A stretch of DNA of 54,704 bases from Paracoccaceae bacterium (GCA_028875855.1 JAGWVA010000024.1:1-54704); one strand, 5' to 3'. Counted from the first letter of the stretch, positions 17,536 through 26,530 are shown. The notes: a model not told the origin generated them from the letters alone. Numbers and translations: made by a program.

Positions 17536-19077
17536 TCAGGCGGCAAGCGCGGCAAGGGCCGCGGCGCTGTCATGTTCAGGAATGTCCCCGATCTCGGCCA
17601 TCATGGCATCGAGGCGTGCCAGCATTCGCCGGAACGCCTCGGCATGGGCCCGGTCGGCGGCGAGGTTGGTCAGCTCGTGCGGATCGGCATCGCAGTCGAA
17701 AAGTTCCCACTCACCGACCCCTTCGCCCTCGTTCGCCCCCTCGATGCCAAGACCACGGTCGTACCAGTAGATGAGCTTCCACCGGGCGTCGCGAATGCCG
17801 TAATGCGCATAGGCGTTGTGGATGTCGTCCCTGTTCATCCAGTAGCGGTGATACGCCACGTCCTGCCAATCCGCTCCGGCGCGCCCCTCGAACAGCGGCC
17901 GAAGGCTGGTGCCCTGCATGTAGCTTGGCGTCCTGACGCCCGCATAATCGAGAAAGGTGGGCGCAAAATCGACGTTCATGGCGATGTGCTGCGACCGCAT
18001 GCCGGGCCGAATGGAAGCCGGATGGCGCACCAGGAACGGCATCTGCAGGGACTCTTCATACATGAAGCGCTTGTCGAACCAGCCGTGCTCACCAAGAAAG
18101 AACCCCTGATCGGAGGTGTAGATGACCAGCGTGTTCTGGGCCTCGCCGCTTTCGTCAAGCCAGTCGAGAAGGCGTCCGACTCCGTCGTCGATGGCCTGGA
18201 TCGTCCGCAGGTAGCGCTGCATGTATCGCTGATACTTGAATTCCGCGAAGGTGACGGGGTCGTCGAAGGTAAGGCGCTCGCCGGTCGCTGCGTCGATGAC
18301 CGACACGGGCCGCCCCGGTTCGACCTCGGGCACCTTGCGCAGGGGGCAGCCGTCGAACATCGGCTCGCCCACCTCGCGCCCGCCCTCGGGCTGGACAAGG
18401 CCAAGGTCGTCATAGGTCATGTCGCTGCGCACGCGCATCTTTGCGGCTTCTGCGGCGCCGGCGCGGCCTGCGTAGCTGTCATGGAAGGTCTCGGGCAGCG
18501 GCAGCGGATCGGAATAGAGGTGCCGGTGACGCGGATGCGGCGTGAAGTTGCGATGCGGTGCCTTGTGGTGGCACATCAGAAAGAAGGGCCGGTCATCCTT
18601 GCGCGCCATGAAATCCAGCGACATGTCTGTGATCAGGTCGGTGGCATAGCCGTGAATGCGCCGCCGGCCCTGCGGATTGATGAACACCGGATCGAAATAC
18701 TCTCCCTGTCCCGGCAGCACCGCCCATTCGTCGAAACCCGTCGGCTCATGCGCCTTGCCTTCGCCCAGATGCCATTTGCCGAAGATGCCGGTCCGGTAGC
18801 CTGCCGCCCGCAGGTGCTTGGCGACGTTCGGCAGGCGATTGTCGATATGGGTGTCGAGCGTGGTGACCCCGTTCACATGGTTATGCGTTCCGGTCAGGAT
18901 CGAGGCGCGGCTGGGCGTGCAGATGGAATTCGTCACGTAGCACCGATCAAGGCGCAAGCCTTCTTGCGCAATCCGGTCGATGTTGGGCGTGCTGTTCAAG
19001 CCGCCGCCATAGGCCGAGATCGCCCGTGCCGCGTGATCGTCGCACAGAATGAACAGGATATTGGGGCGTTTCGTCAT
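17536..19077 (-). CDS. Sulfatase, formylglycine type (sulfatase B)
   Basis: A 513-residue sulfatase closely related to sulfatase A (12285-13820) along its whole length. Key elements: ILCDDHA (Asp13-Asp14), Cys53-TPSR formylglycine motif, GKWHLGE, CHHKAPH, YTSDQGFFLGEHGW and the C-terminal KLIYWYDRG-x11-EWELFDC block. No signal peptide. Substitutions cluster in surface and substrate-pocket-type loops (for example YDRGLGIEGANEG versus YNDGFGLPGTNHG in A), suggesting another sulfate position or sugar. Its ATG overlaps the ATPase stop by one base (TGATG), so it is coupled to importer 2. Confidence 0.93.
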   Translation of the reverse strand: MTKRPNILFILCDDHAARAISAYGGGLNSTPNIDRIAQEGLRLDRCYVTNSICTPSRASILTGTHNHVNGVTTLDTHIDNRLPNVAKHLRAAGYRTGIFGKWHLGEGKAHEPTGFDEWAVLPGQGEYFDPVFINPQGRRRIHGYATDLITDMSLDFMARKDDRPFFLMCHHKAPHRNFTPHPRHRHLYSDPLPLPETFHDSYAGRAGAAEAAKMRVRSDMTYDDLGLVQPEGGREVGEPMFDGCPLRKVPEVEPGRPVSVIDAATGERLTFDDPVTFAEFKYQRYMQRYLRTIQAIDDGVGRLLDWLDESGEAQNTLVIYTSDQGFFLGEHGWFDKRFMYEESLQMPFLVRHPASIRPGMRSQHIAMNVDFAPTFLDYAGVRTPSYMQGTSLRPLFEGRAGADWQDVAYHRYWMNRDDIHNAYAHYGIRDARWKLIYWYDRGLGIEGANEGEGVGEWELFDCDADPHELTNLAADRAHAEAFRRMLARLDAMMAEIGDIPEHDSAAALAALAA

Positions 19078-20162
19078 CAGGCTTTCTCGTCGTGAAGGGT
19101 GATCCCCGGGACCGCGGCCCCCGCGGCGTCGAACAGGTGAAGGCGCCCCGCCGGCCGCAGGGACAGCGGAGCGCCGGGAGACAGGCGTGTTTCGGGGTCC
19201 ACCTTGGCGATCAGGGTCGTCCCGCCCGCAATTTCGAGATGCACGTAGGTCGCATCGCCCAGCCGCTCGATGACCGTGACGTTCCCGGTGATCGGGCCCT
19301 GGGCGTCTTCTGTCAGCGCATCCGGACGAAGACCGATGTGCCGAAGGCGCGCCACGTTCACCCCGTCTGGAAGGGCGAGACGCACCGTGCCGCCGCCCGG
19401 CAGACGTGCGAGGCCGTTGGAGGCTACATCGACCTCCATGAGGTTCATCTTGGGGCTTCCGATGAACCCGGCAACGAACAGGTTCGCAGGCTTGTGATAA
19501 AGCTCCATCGGCGTGCCGACCTGTTCCACCCGTCCGGCGCGCAGGACAACGATCTTGTCGGCCAGCGTCATCGCCTCGACCTGATCGTGGGTGACGTAGA
19601 TCATCGTCGCGGCAAGCTGGCCATGGAGCCGCGCGATCTCGACCCGGGTCGCAACCCGCAACTCGGCGTCGAGGTTCGACAGAGGTTCATCGAAGAGGAA
19701 CAGGTCCGGCTGGCGGACGATGGCCCGGCCGATCGCCACGCGTTGCCGCTGCCCGCCCGAAAGCGCGCGCGGCTTGCGGTTCAGAAGTTCGGAGATCTGC
19801 AGGATGCGCGCGGCTTCGGTCACGCGCTCGTCCACGACCTGCCGTGACACGCCGTTCATCCGCAAGCCGAAACCCATGTTTCCGGCAACCGTCATGTGCG
19901 GGTAAAGCGCATAGGACTGGAACACCATCGCCACGCCACGGCGCGAGGGCTCGACGTCGTTGACGCGGCGGCCGTTGATGCTGACCTCGCCGCCCGAAAT
20001 CTCCTCGAGCCCCGCGATCATGCGCAAAAGCGTGGACTTGCCGCAGCCCGAAGGCCCGACGAAGACGACGAATTCGCCGGGCTCCACATGCAGATCGACG
20101 CCGTGGATCACATCCACCTTGCCATAGGACTTGCGCACGCCCGTAAGCGTTAGACCGGACAT
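19077..20162 (-). CDS. ABC sugar transporter ATPase, UgpC/MalK type (importer 2)
   Basis: A 361-residue ATPase: Walker A GPSGCGKSTLLRM, LSGGQRQRVAIGRAI signature, LFLFDEPLSNLD Walker B, VTHDQVEAMTLAD, and a TOBE region ending in SLRPAGRLHLFD. The start at 20162 (MSGLTLTGVRKSYG) matches the family and has GAGGT 8 nt upstream; an alternative ATG at 20201 overlaps the permease stop (ATGA) and would add 13 residues. It energises importer 2 and sits upstream of sulfatase B in the same transcript. Confidence 0.9.
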   Translation of the reverse strand: MSGLTLTGVRKSYGKVDVIHGVDLHVEPGEFVVFVGPSGCGKSTLLRMIAGLEEISGGEVSINGRRVNDVEPSRRGVAMVFQSYALYPHMTVAGNMGFGLRMNGVSRQVVDERVTEAARILQISELLNRKPRALSGGQRQRVAIGRAIVRQPDLFLFDEPLSNLDAELRVATRVEIARLHGQLAATMIYVTHDQVEAMTLADKIVVLRAGRVEQVGTPMELYHKPANLFVAGFIGSPKMNLMEVDVASNGLARLPGGGTVRLALPDGVNVARLRHIGLRPDALTEDAQGPITGNVTVIERLGDATYVHLEIAGGTTLIAKVDPETRLSPGAPLSLRPAGRLHLFDAAGAAVPGITLHDEKA

Positions 20163-20197
20163 CTGTGATACCTCGCGGGCTGGCATGGGAGCGATCG

Positions 20198-21058
20198 TCA
20201 TCCCTTCACCGCCCCGGCCAGGCCGTCGATGAAGTAGCGCTGCAGGAACAGGAACAGCACGACGATGGGCAGGATCGACATCGTCGCTGCGGCGGTCATG
20301 CCGCCCCAGTCGATGTAGTTCTCGCCTTTGAAGGCGTAGACCCCCACCGACAACGTTCGCAGCGCCGGGTTGGCCAGCGTGACGACGAGGGGCAGCAGGA
20401 AGTCGTTCCAGGCATGAAGCACTTGCAGCACCACCACCGTCACGACAATGGGCCGCGCCAAAGGCAGCATGACGAAGAGGAACGTGCGCGAAAAGCCGAC
20501 CCCGTCCATCCGTGCGGCCTCTTCCAGTTCCTTCGGGATCTGGCTGAAATATCCGGCGAACAGCATTACGAAGACGACGAAAGACCCGCCTGACGTGGCC
20601 AGTACAAGGCCCCAGAGGCTTTGCGACAGGCCAAGAGCGCCAAGGAGTTCGAAGACCGGAATGATGGTGTAGCCCTGAGGCACAAAGAGCGTGAACACAA
20701 GCAATCCGACCAGAAGCCCTCGGCCCGGAAAATGCCGTCGGCTGATCGCATAGCCCATCGTCGAGGTGGTCAGAACCACGATCAGCGTGGACAGAACCGT
20801 CACGAAGAGCGTGTTGAGGAAATATTGCGACATGTGAGCCTCGGTCCAGGCTCTGCGATAGTTGTCGAAAGTCGGCGCGGAGGGGATCAAGCCGCCGCCG
20901 GCAAAGATTTCCGCGTTCGGCTTGAACGAGGCCGAGACCATCCATAGCAGCGGCCAGACATGGATGCAGCAGATCAGGGCAAGAAACACGCTTGCGACCT
21001 GCATGCGCCGGCGGGGCGACAGAAGTTGCCGGTTGGAAGAGGCGCGCATCTCAGACAT
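20198..21058 (-). CDS. ABC sugar permease, MalG type (importer 2)
   Basis: A 286-residue inner-membrane permease with six membrane segments, the first at residues about 20-42 (VASVFLALICCIHVWPLLW). The EAA loop is ELEEAARMDGVGFSRTF and the MalG-like HAWNDFLLPLV lies near residue 225. Its start overlaps the end of the MalF-type gene by 8 nt, which indicates translational coupling. Confidence 0.9.
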   Translation of the reverse strand: MSEMRASSNRQLLSPRRRMQVASVFLALICCIHVWPLLWMVSASFKPNAEIFAGGGLIPSAPTFDNYRRAWTEAHMSQYFLNTLFVTVLSTLIVVLTTSTMGYAISRRHFPGRGLLVGLLVFTLFVPQGYTIIPVFELLGALGLSQSLWGLVLATSGGSFVVFVMLFAGYFSQIPKELEEAARMDGVGFSRTFLFVMLPLARPIVVTVVVLQVLHAWNDFLLPLVVTLANPALRTLSVGVYAFKGENYIDWGGMTAAATMSILPIVVLFLFLQRYFIDGLAGAVKG

Positions 21059-22001
21059 CCCGCGTGCTCCTGCGCATCCAGCGCACCGATGCGATCTGCA
21101 GGAGCGTCAGGACCATGATGGCAAGCCCGAAGAACACCCCGGCCGCGCTGGCGTATCCCAGCCGTGGGAGTGAACCCGCAGTGGACGCGAAGGCGTTCCG
21201 GAAGATATAGACCTCCATCACCTCGGTCGCGTAGAACGGCCCGCCCCCGGTCATCGACTGGATCAGCGGAAAGACGTTCAGCGCAGAGATCGCCGAGACC
21301 AGCGCGATGACGATGGCGAAGGGCAGGATGATCGGCAGGATCACGAAAAGCGTCATCTGCCACCCCTTCACGCCCTCGAGCCGCGCCGCCTCATAAAGTT
21401 CGTCCGGGACGGTCTGCAGGGCTGCGAGCCAGTACACCATCGTCGTGCCGATCCACTTCCAGACGAAGACGACAATCAGCGTCGGCATCGCAAGATCCGG
21501 CGATCCGAGAAAATCCAGCGGCGCGCGAATGACGCCAAGCGACATCAGAAGACCATTCACCGGCCCGTTGAAAGGCGACAGCATCAGTGTCAGCACGATC
21601 CCCGTCACCGCAACCGGCGCCACGACTGGCAGGAAGATGGCCGTGCGAAAGACCGCCGCCCATTTCATCAGTCGGTTATTGAGGACGATGGCCAGAACCA
21701 GCGACAGCCCCATCTGCATGGGCACCGTGCCCAGCATGAAGAAGAACGACCGCCGGAACGCCCCCCAGAAATACGGGTCGTTCCAGAGCTCGCGGTAGTT
21801 GCCAAGCCCGATAAAGGCGGATTTCGCATCGAACCCCGACCAATCGAGCAGCGAGAACCAGTCCGATGCCACCATCGGATAACCGATGAGAAGGCCGAAA
21901 AGGATCAGGCCGGGCAGCATGAACAGGTATTCCATGCGTGCGGCCCAAAGCCTTGCGCCAAGGCGGCGGCGGGTGGGGCGGGGCGATACGGGGGCGGTCA
22001 T
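21051..22001 (-). CDS. ABC sugar permease, MalF type (importer 2)
   Basis: A 316-residue permease with a basic N-terminus (PRPTRRRLGARLW), a first membrane segment at about residues 24-46 (YLFMLPGLILFGLLIGYPMV) and the EAA loop ELYEAARLEGVKGWQMTLF. Two starts are possible: 22019 (no ribosome site) and 22001 (MTAPVSPRP, with GAGGT about 11 nt upstream); 22001 gives the more typical N-terminus. It follows the binding-protein gene after an 84-nt gap that contains a strong hairpin. Confidence 0.87.
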   Translation of the reverse strand: MTAPVSPRPTRRRLGARLWAARMEYLFMLPGLILFGLLIGYPMVASDWFSLLDWSGFDAKSAFIGLGNYRELWNDPYFWGAFRRSFFFMLGTVPMQMGLSLVLAIVLNNRLMKWAAVFRTAIFLPVVAPVAVTGIVLTLMLSPFNGPVNGLLMSLGVIRAPLDFLGSPDLAMPTLIVVFVWKWIGTTMVYWLAALQTVPDELYEAARLEGVKGWQMTLFVILPIILPFAIVIALVSAISALNVFPLIQSMTGGGPFYATEVMEVYIFRNAFASTAGSLPRLGYASAAGVFFGLAIMVLTLLQIASVRWMRRSTRDV

Positions 22002-22026
22002 GATCTCGTGGAACCTCATCGGCGGG

Positions 22027-22063
22027 GAATGCCCGGAGCCTCTCTGTCAGGCCCCGGACATTC
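22027..22063 (-). promoter_or_regulatory. Intercistronic hairpin after binding-protein gene (importer 2)
   Basis: A 15-bp stem (22027-22041 with 22049-22063) around a 7-nt loop. On the transcribed minus strand 13 pairs are Watson-Crick and the two mismatching positions are G-U wobbles. It fills the space between the binding-protein stop and the permease start, as in the other transport operons of this window. Confidence 0.65.
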
Positions 22064-22085
22064 GGATCGGCAGGCTTCCGGCAGG

Positions 22086-23612
22086 TCAGAGCGCGTTGTA
22101 GTCCGCCTGGACATAGTCGCGGGACGGGTCCCAGTTGGCAAAGATCAGGTCGTCGCGTGACACCTTGCTGCCCTTCTTGGCCGCCTCGGCCAAGGCCGTG
22201 TCGAGGGCGGCGTTCATCCGCGATTTCAACTCGGTCATGGCCTGCTTCACGTTGCCGAGCTGGCCCGAGAACAGCCCCTGCACAGTGGCCGAGAAACCGG
22301 GCGTGGGCGCCTTGAAAACGGCGGTCACGCCCGCCAGCGCGGGGTTCCTGACCAGCGGATTCGGCCCGACGCGCACGGATGTCTCTCCCAGTTCCAGCAC
22401 TTGCTGCGCCCTCGGCGAGATCTTCGCAGCCTTCGCGGCCGCAGGCAGGATCGGCGGGTCGCCGGGGCCAACGATGTTGACCCAGTCGGTCTGTCCCTGC
22501 ACGGTGCCGAGATAATGAAACAGGTCAGCCGCAAGCTGCTGGTTCTTCGACCCTTTCCAGATCCACATCGTGTTGTTGACCGACGCGACGGCGTCCACGA
22601 TGGTCGCGCCGCCCTGCGCCGGGTTCATCGCCGGGGTGCGCGCGCTGCCGAAGTCAAACTTCGGCGCCTGCACCTGCCATTGCGGAACACACCAGGGCCC
22701 TTGCAGGATCATCCCGGCCGCGCCCTGCGCAATGAAGGCCCGGGCCTGAGGAGCGTTCATGCCCATGACGCCGGGAAACACGCTGCGGTCTGTCTTCATG
22801 GCGAGCAGAAGGTCGATCGCGCCCACGTAGGCATCGCTGTCGAAAAGATATTCGCCGGTTCGGAAATCCAGGTCGGCCCAGGGGCCGGACCCGCCGCCCG
22901 CGGCGCCGGACGCCTGGGCGAGGCTGCGCACCACGGCGCCCCAGCGGTTCACTTGCGAGCCGCCGATGATCCAGCCATAGCGTTGCCCCTTTCCCGCCTG
23001 CGTGATCTTCAGCGCGGCGTGGCGCATGTCGTCCCACGACAGGGGTTTGCCCGCCGGGTCAAAGCCCGCCTCCTGCATCAGGGGGACACTGTAAAGCGTG
23101 TAGGCGCTGCTCATCCGCCCCGAATTGTAGGGCAGGCCATAGGTCTTGCCGCCAAAAACGTTCAGTCCCTCGAGAAAGGCGCCGGCCGGGAATCCAGCCT
23201 TCCACGCCGCCAGGTCCGGCATGAAATCGTCATAGGGCTGCACCCAACCATTAGCGACGGCATAGGCGCCCGAGACCGAAAGCGGCAGAGAGAACACGTC
23301 CTGCGCCGTCCCGTTGCGTATGCCAAGTGGCACGACGGTTCCGATCTGGTCCCACGGAAGGCCGTCGTAAACGATCTTCGCGCCACCGCGCGCATCGGAA
23401 TACTGCGGCATGAAGGCCTTGTAGAAACGTGCCTTGTTGTCGCCGCTGTCAACCCAGCGAAGCGAAGACCCCGCAGGGATCGGCGCGATAGGGTCACGTG
23501 GAATTGCAAAGGTTGCCTTGTCCGCAAACGCAGGTCGCATCCCTGCGACCGCCCATGCGCCCAACGCGGCGGTGCCGGCCAGCAGGCCGCGGCGGCTGAT
23601 GCCGTTTTGCAT
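22086..23612 (-). CDS. ABC sugar transporter substrate-binding protein (importer 2)
   Basis: A 508-residue periplasmic binding protein of the solute-binding family 1, about 80-90 residues longer than usual. The N-terminus carries a twin-arginine-like signal (SRRGLLAGTAALGAWAVAG, cleavage probably near AFA at residue 30), so it may be exported folded by Tat. The body has TIVDAVASVNNTMWIWKGSK and PWCVPQWQVQ, typical of carbohydrate-binding members. It heads the importer 2/sulfatase/mannosidase/FGE operon and faces the LysR gene. Ligand inferred: a sulfated or mannose-containing glycoside. Confidence 0.88.
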   Translation of the reverse strand: MQNGISRRGLLAGTAALGAWAVAGMRPAFADKATFAIPRDPIAPIPAGSSLRWVDSGDNKARFYKAFMPQYSDARGGAKIVYDGLPWDQIGTVVPLGIRNGTAQDVFSLPLSVSGAYAVANGWVQPYDDFMPDLAAWKAGFPAGAFLEGLNVFGGKTYGLPYNSGRMSSAYTLYSVPLMQEAGFDPAGKPLSWDDMRHAALKITQAGKGQRYGWIIGGSQVNRWGAVVRSLAQASGAAGGGSGPWADLDFRTGEYLFDSDAYVGAIDLLLAMKTDRSVFPGVMGMNAPQARAFIAQGAAGMILQGPWCVPQWQVQAPKFDFGSARTPAMNPAQGGATIVDAVASVNNTMWIWKGSKNQQLAADLFHYLGTVQGQTDWVNIVGPGDPPILPAAAKAAKISPRAQQVLELGETSVRVGPNPLVRNPALAGVTAVFKAPTPGFSATVQGLFSGQLGNVKQAMTELKSRMNAALDTALAEAAKKGSKVSRDDLIFANWDPSRDYVQADYNAL

Positions 23613-23699
23613 GTCTCCCTCCCTTTCGGCTGCAGGATGTTTTCCTGAATGCCGATGGATCGAGGCTATACTTCGCAGACATGCAGGCCTAATGCTAAT

Positions 23700-23713
23700 T
23701 CAGCTATCGCTGA
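23700..23713. promoter_or_regulatory. Candidate LysR-type regulator binding site
   Basis: Perfect inverted repeat TCAGC-TATC-GCTGA in the AT-richer part of the space between the importer 2 operon and the lysR gene. LysR-type regulators bind such short dyads between divergent promoters. It would lie inside coding sequence if the LysR start were at 23649. Confidence 0.45.
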
Positions 23714-23732
23714 TAACAGAGTTGCATCGCTC

Positions 23733-24644
23733 GTGCTGGACCGCATCAACCTTCTCTTCCGTTTTGCTGCGATTGCCGAGGCCGGTAGCCTGCGGCAGGC
23801 CTCGCAAAGCCTCAACATAACGCAGCCGGCACTTTCGCGGTCGCTGGCAACGCTTGAAGCGATCTACGGCCGTCCGCTGCTGGAACGACACGCCCGCGGG
23901 GTGGTCCCGACCGAATTCGGCGCGCGCCTCTTGTCTCGGGTCAAGCGTCTCAAGCGCGACTGGCAGATGACCGAAGACGCCATGGTCGAGGATCGCCACA
24001 GCATCGAAGGCGTCTTGCGGCTGGCCTGCGGGCCGCTCTGGGACAGCGTGATCCTGCCAAAGGTCATTCCCACGCTTCAGGCGCAGTTTCCCCTGTTGAC
24101 CGTCGAAATGCATCACTACGCGGGGCCGGCCATCAAGACTGCCTTGATCGAGGGTCAGATAGACGTGGCCTTCGGCGGCCTGAGCCGGCTGGAGAGCGAC
24201 CAGAACATCCTGCAGCAGCGGGAATTCACGGTTGTCCACGACCGTCTGGTCGCACGCAGTGCTCATCCGGTCCACAAGGCCGCGCGGGACGATTATTCCG
24301 GCCTGCTCGAAAGTGCCTGGGTCGTCTATTCGGCCGATCCCATCTACGAGCAGCAGATCATTCACACCGTCGTCGAGCGAACCGGCTACATGCCTGAAAT
24401 TCGGGTGCGCTGTGCGTCTCTGCTGGCGACACTGGAGGTGCTCGAGAACGGGGACTACCTGTCCATGCTTCCGATGGGGGCGTTCGGGCAGGTCCGCGGC
24501 CGCGACCTCTGCATCGCGCCATTGGATCTTGGGCGGCGCAGTGGCCCAACCGGGGCACGTTACAGGACGGGCATCGCCGACTACCCACCGTTCCTCGCGC
24601 TGATGGGGCTTTGCGAGGATTTCGTGCAGCACCACTACGCCTGA
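23733..24644 (+). CDS. LysR family transcriptional regulator
   Basis: A 303-residue LysR regulator: winged helix at residues about 1-60 (FAAIAEAGSLRQASQSLNITQPALSRSL) and a substrate-binding-protein-like effector domain (about 90-295). The start is uncertain. The frame opens at ATG 23649, but that leaves only 36 nt to the divergent binding-protein gene, adds a tail unlike the family and buries the dyad at 23700-23713. GTG 23733 gives the canonical LysR N-terminus. It is transcribed away from the importer 2/sulfatase B/mannosidase/FGE operon and is the likely regulator of it. Confidence 0.85.
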   Translation: MLDRINLLFRFAAIAEAGSLRQASQSLNITQPALSRSLATLEAIYGRPLLERHARGVVPTEFGARLLSRVKRLKRDWQMTEDAMVEDRHSIEGVLRLACGPLWDSVILPKVIPTLQAQFPLLTVEMHHYAGPAIKTALIEGQIDVAFGGLSRLESDQNILQQREFTVVHDRLVARSAHPVHKAARDDYSGLLESAWVVYSADPIYEQQIIHTVVERTGYMPEIRVRCASLLATLEVLENGDYLSMLPMGAFGQVRGRDLCIAPLDLGRRSGPTGARYRTGIADYPPFLALMGLCEDFVQHHYA

Positions 24645-25215
24645 AAGGCGTTTTGCAAGCATGAAGCATTCCGCTTGCGGCAAGCCACGGCCGGGGGCAT
24701 GACCAAGGCGGGGCAGGTCATTGGACGCCTTCTGATGATTGGCGCAATGTCACGACTGGCATGGCGAGCGCGTGATTGCGCAGGGAAGTTGGTTGTCACG
24801 CATGTTGGCACGGAGGCCTAGAATGCTGGTTGCGATCGCGCTGGCCGACAGGATGGCCTGTCAGATCTGGGCAATGTGGACAAAGAACGAGGCCCACGAA
24901 GATCCCGCGCTGTCAGTCACGGCATGACGCTCATGGCGAACGGCCCGCAGTGACGTCTCGGGAAATTGTTCGCCCGACGCGGGGTCAGGCTCCAATCGCC
25001 AAACCCCGGCCGAGGACACCGCAGGATGAACAATCCCTCTCGAGGTCCTGGTTTTACCGCCTGCAGTCGAGAGCAGATGGGCGCACGCCCGGCCGATCCG
25101 GTTCCGGCTGGATCAACATCGGCGATCACCGACCGCTGGCGAGGCAACCGGCTCAACGCTGCCTGCGATGCGGTGGTCTGGTTCACCTCCAGGCCTGCCT
25201 CGTCATCGCCGCAGA
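24645..25215. other. Gene-poor stretch with a transposase scar
   Basis: About 570 bases between the lysR stop and the lacI stop. Apart from the IS110-type remnant at 24775-24927 I find no credible gene, hairpin or repeat. It marks the border between the sulfatase locus and the next sugar-importer module. Confidence 0.5.
24775..24927 (+). pseudogene. IS110-family transposase remnant (C-terminal end)
   Basis: About 50 codons read SWLSRMLARRPRMLVAIALA followed by DRMACQIWAMWTKNE and a stop. This is the hallmark C-terminal tail of IS110/IS1111-type transposases (the ALANKMAR-x-WA block). The catalytic DEDD domain and the serine-containing central domain are absent, and the sequence just upstream in the same frame is not transposase-like, so only the last eighth of the gene survives. 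No terminal repeats can be identified. Recognised from the family pattern, not from a search. Confidence 0.65.
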
Positions 25216-26238
25216 TCAGGTCGTCCCCGGCTTTGGCCGGCGGGCCGTTTGGCGCACGATCAACTGCCCGGGAACCACCGCCGTGCCGAACGGGGCCGAG
25301 GGGTCGGCCAGCAGTTCGGGCAAGATATCGAGCACCCGCTGCACCATCGTCGTCGCATCCTGAGAAAATGTCGTGAGGTCGATGCCGGCCAATTGCGTCG
25401 GCCGTGAATTGTCGAAACCCACGATCGAGATGGATCGCCCCGGCTCCAGCCCGAATTCCCGCCGCGCCACGTCGAGGCAGGCGAGCGCCATATGGTCGTT
25501 GGCGCAGAAGATCGCATCCGGCGGAGTCGCGCAGGACAGCAGCGCGCGGGTTGAGTCAGCCGCCGTCTCGGCATCGAACTGACCGGCGGCAACCATCGGC
25601 GCAGGCATTCCGGCGGCATGCAGGGCCGAGGTAAACCCGAACTCACGGTCGCGGCTGGTGGAGGAATCCTCGAAGCCACGAATAAAGGCGAAGTTCTGGT
25701 GCCCACCGGCCAGCAGGAATTCCGCGACCGCCCGTCCGCCTTCGACATTCTGGCCGACGACGGAAGCGGCCTGCACGCCATCAGCCACCCGATTAAGGAG
25801 CACGACCGGAACACCCGAGGTCCGGCATTCCTCGGCGAAGGTCGAAGAGAACCTAACCGCGCAGAGAATAAGCGCATCGACACGGTGGCGCAGAACATCG
25901 TCGATCGGCGGGTCAGAATCGGTCGTCGGATCGGTCAGGAACAGCATGACGCTGTAGCCGAGCTTTCGGAGCCCCAATGTCAACTCTTGCAGGAGTTCGG
26001 AGTGGAAGGCGTTGACCAGCCGGGTGATTGCAATGCCGATGACGCCGGAGCGGCTGGTGCTGAGCGACCGTGCGACAAGGTTCGGCCTATAGCCGAGCTT
26101 CTTCGCTGCGGCATAGATGCGCTCCCTCGCCTCGGCCGAAACATAGGCGCCTTCCGTGTAGGCGCGTGACACGGCAGAGCGGGAGACGCCCGCAACTTCA
26201 GCCACTTCCGTGATGGTGGGTCGCCGACTTCCGGGCAT
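25216..26238 (-). CDS. LacI family transcriptional regulator
   Basis: A 340-residue repressor: N-terminal LacI helix-turn-helix (residues about 5-55, TITEVAEVAGVSRSAVSRAY and the hinge-helix region RPNLVARSLSTSRS) and a periplasmic-binding-protein-like ligand domain (about 60-330; DAIFCANDHMALACLDVARR is typical). The ATG at 26238 (MPGSRRPTITEVAEVAG) is chosen because the 34 residues the open frame could add look random. It is divergent from the ATPase-first importer 3 operon across a 292-nt space and is its likely regulator. Confidence 0.9.
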   Translation of the reverse strand: MPGSRRPTITEVAEVAGVSRSAVSRAYTEGAYVSAEARERIYAAAKKLGYRPNLVARSLSTSRSGVIGIAITRLVNAFHSELLQELTLGLRKLGYSVMLFLTDPTTDSDPPIDDVLRHRVDALILCAVRFSSTFAEECRTSGVPVVLLNRVADGVQAASVVGQNVEGGRAVAEFLLAGGHQNFAFIRGFEDSSTSRDREFGFTSALHAAGMPAPMVAAGQFDAETAADSTRALLSCATPPDAIFCANDHMALACLDVARREFGLEPGRSISIVGFDNSRPTQLAGIDLTTFSQDATTMVQRVLDILPELLADPSAPFGTAVVPGQLIVRQTARRPKPGTT

Positions 26239-26530
26239 TTTGCCTGTGGGTGATCGAGGCACCTGTAATCTCCGGTGGCAGCGCGCGGTGGGTCCGGCGC
26301 GTCCTGTAGTGCCCTGATACTGTCGGAAATCGACCTGCAAGGCAATCGACCTCGATCCGGTTTTTGAATTGAGAATGTGGGACCGGTTGCATATTGTGTG
26401 ATCTGTGTTATCAGATGATCAGGTTGACGAATTGGAAATGGCTCTGCTGATCGCTGATGGCGACCATGGATGGGAATTCCATGGCACTGGAACGGCTGAA
26501 CTATTTCCGGTTATTTCGGAGGTAAGCGGT
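26239..26530. promoter_or_regulatory. Divergent lacI / importer 3 control region
   Basis: A 292-nt intergenic region, AT-richer than its flanks, between the lacI start and the ATPase start. It contains small palindromes (GGAATTCC inside 26470-26485; TGATCA near 26417) but no operator I can assign with confidence. The ATPase gene has a strong GGAGGT ribosome site at its end. Confidence 0.4.

Noticed and set aside
17572-19095. 507-codon + strand open frame over sulfatase B
   Set aside because: Shadow of the sulfatase; no motif and no ribosome site, whereas the minus strand has all sulfatase active-site blocks.
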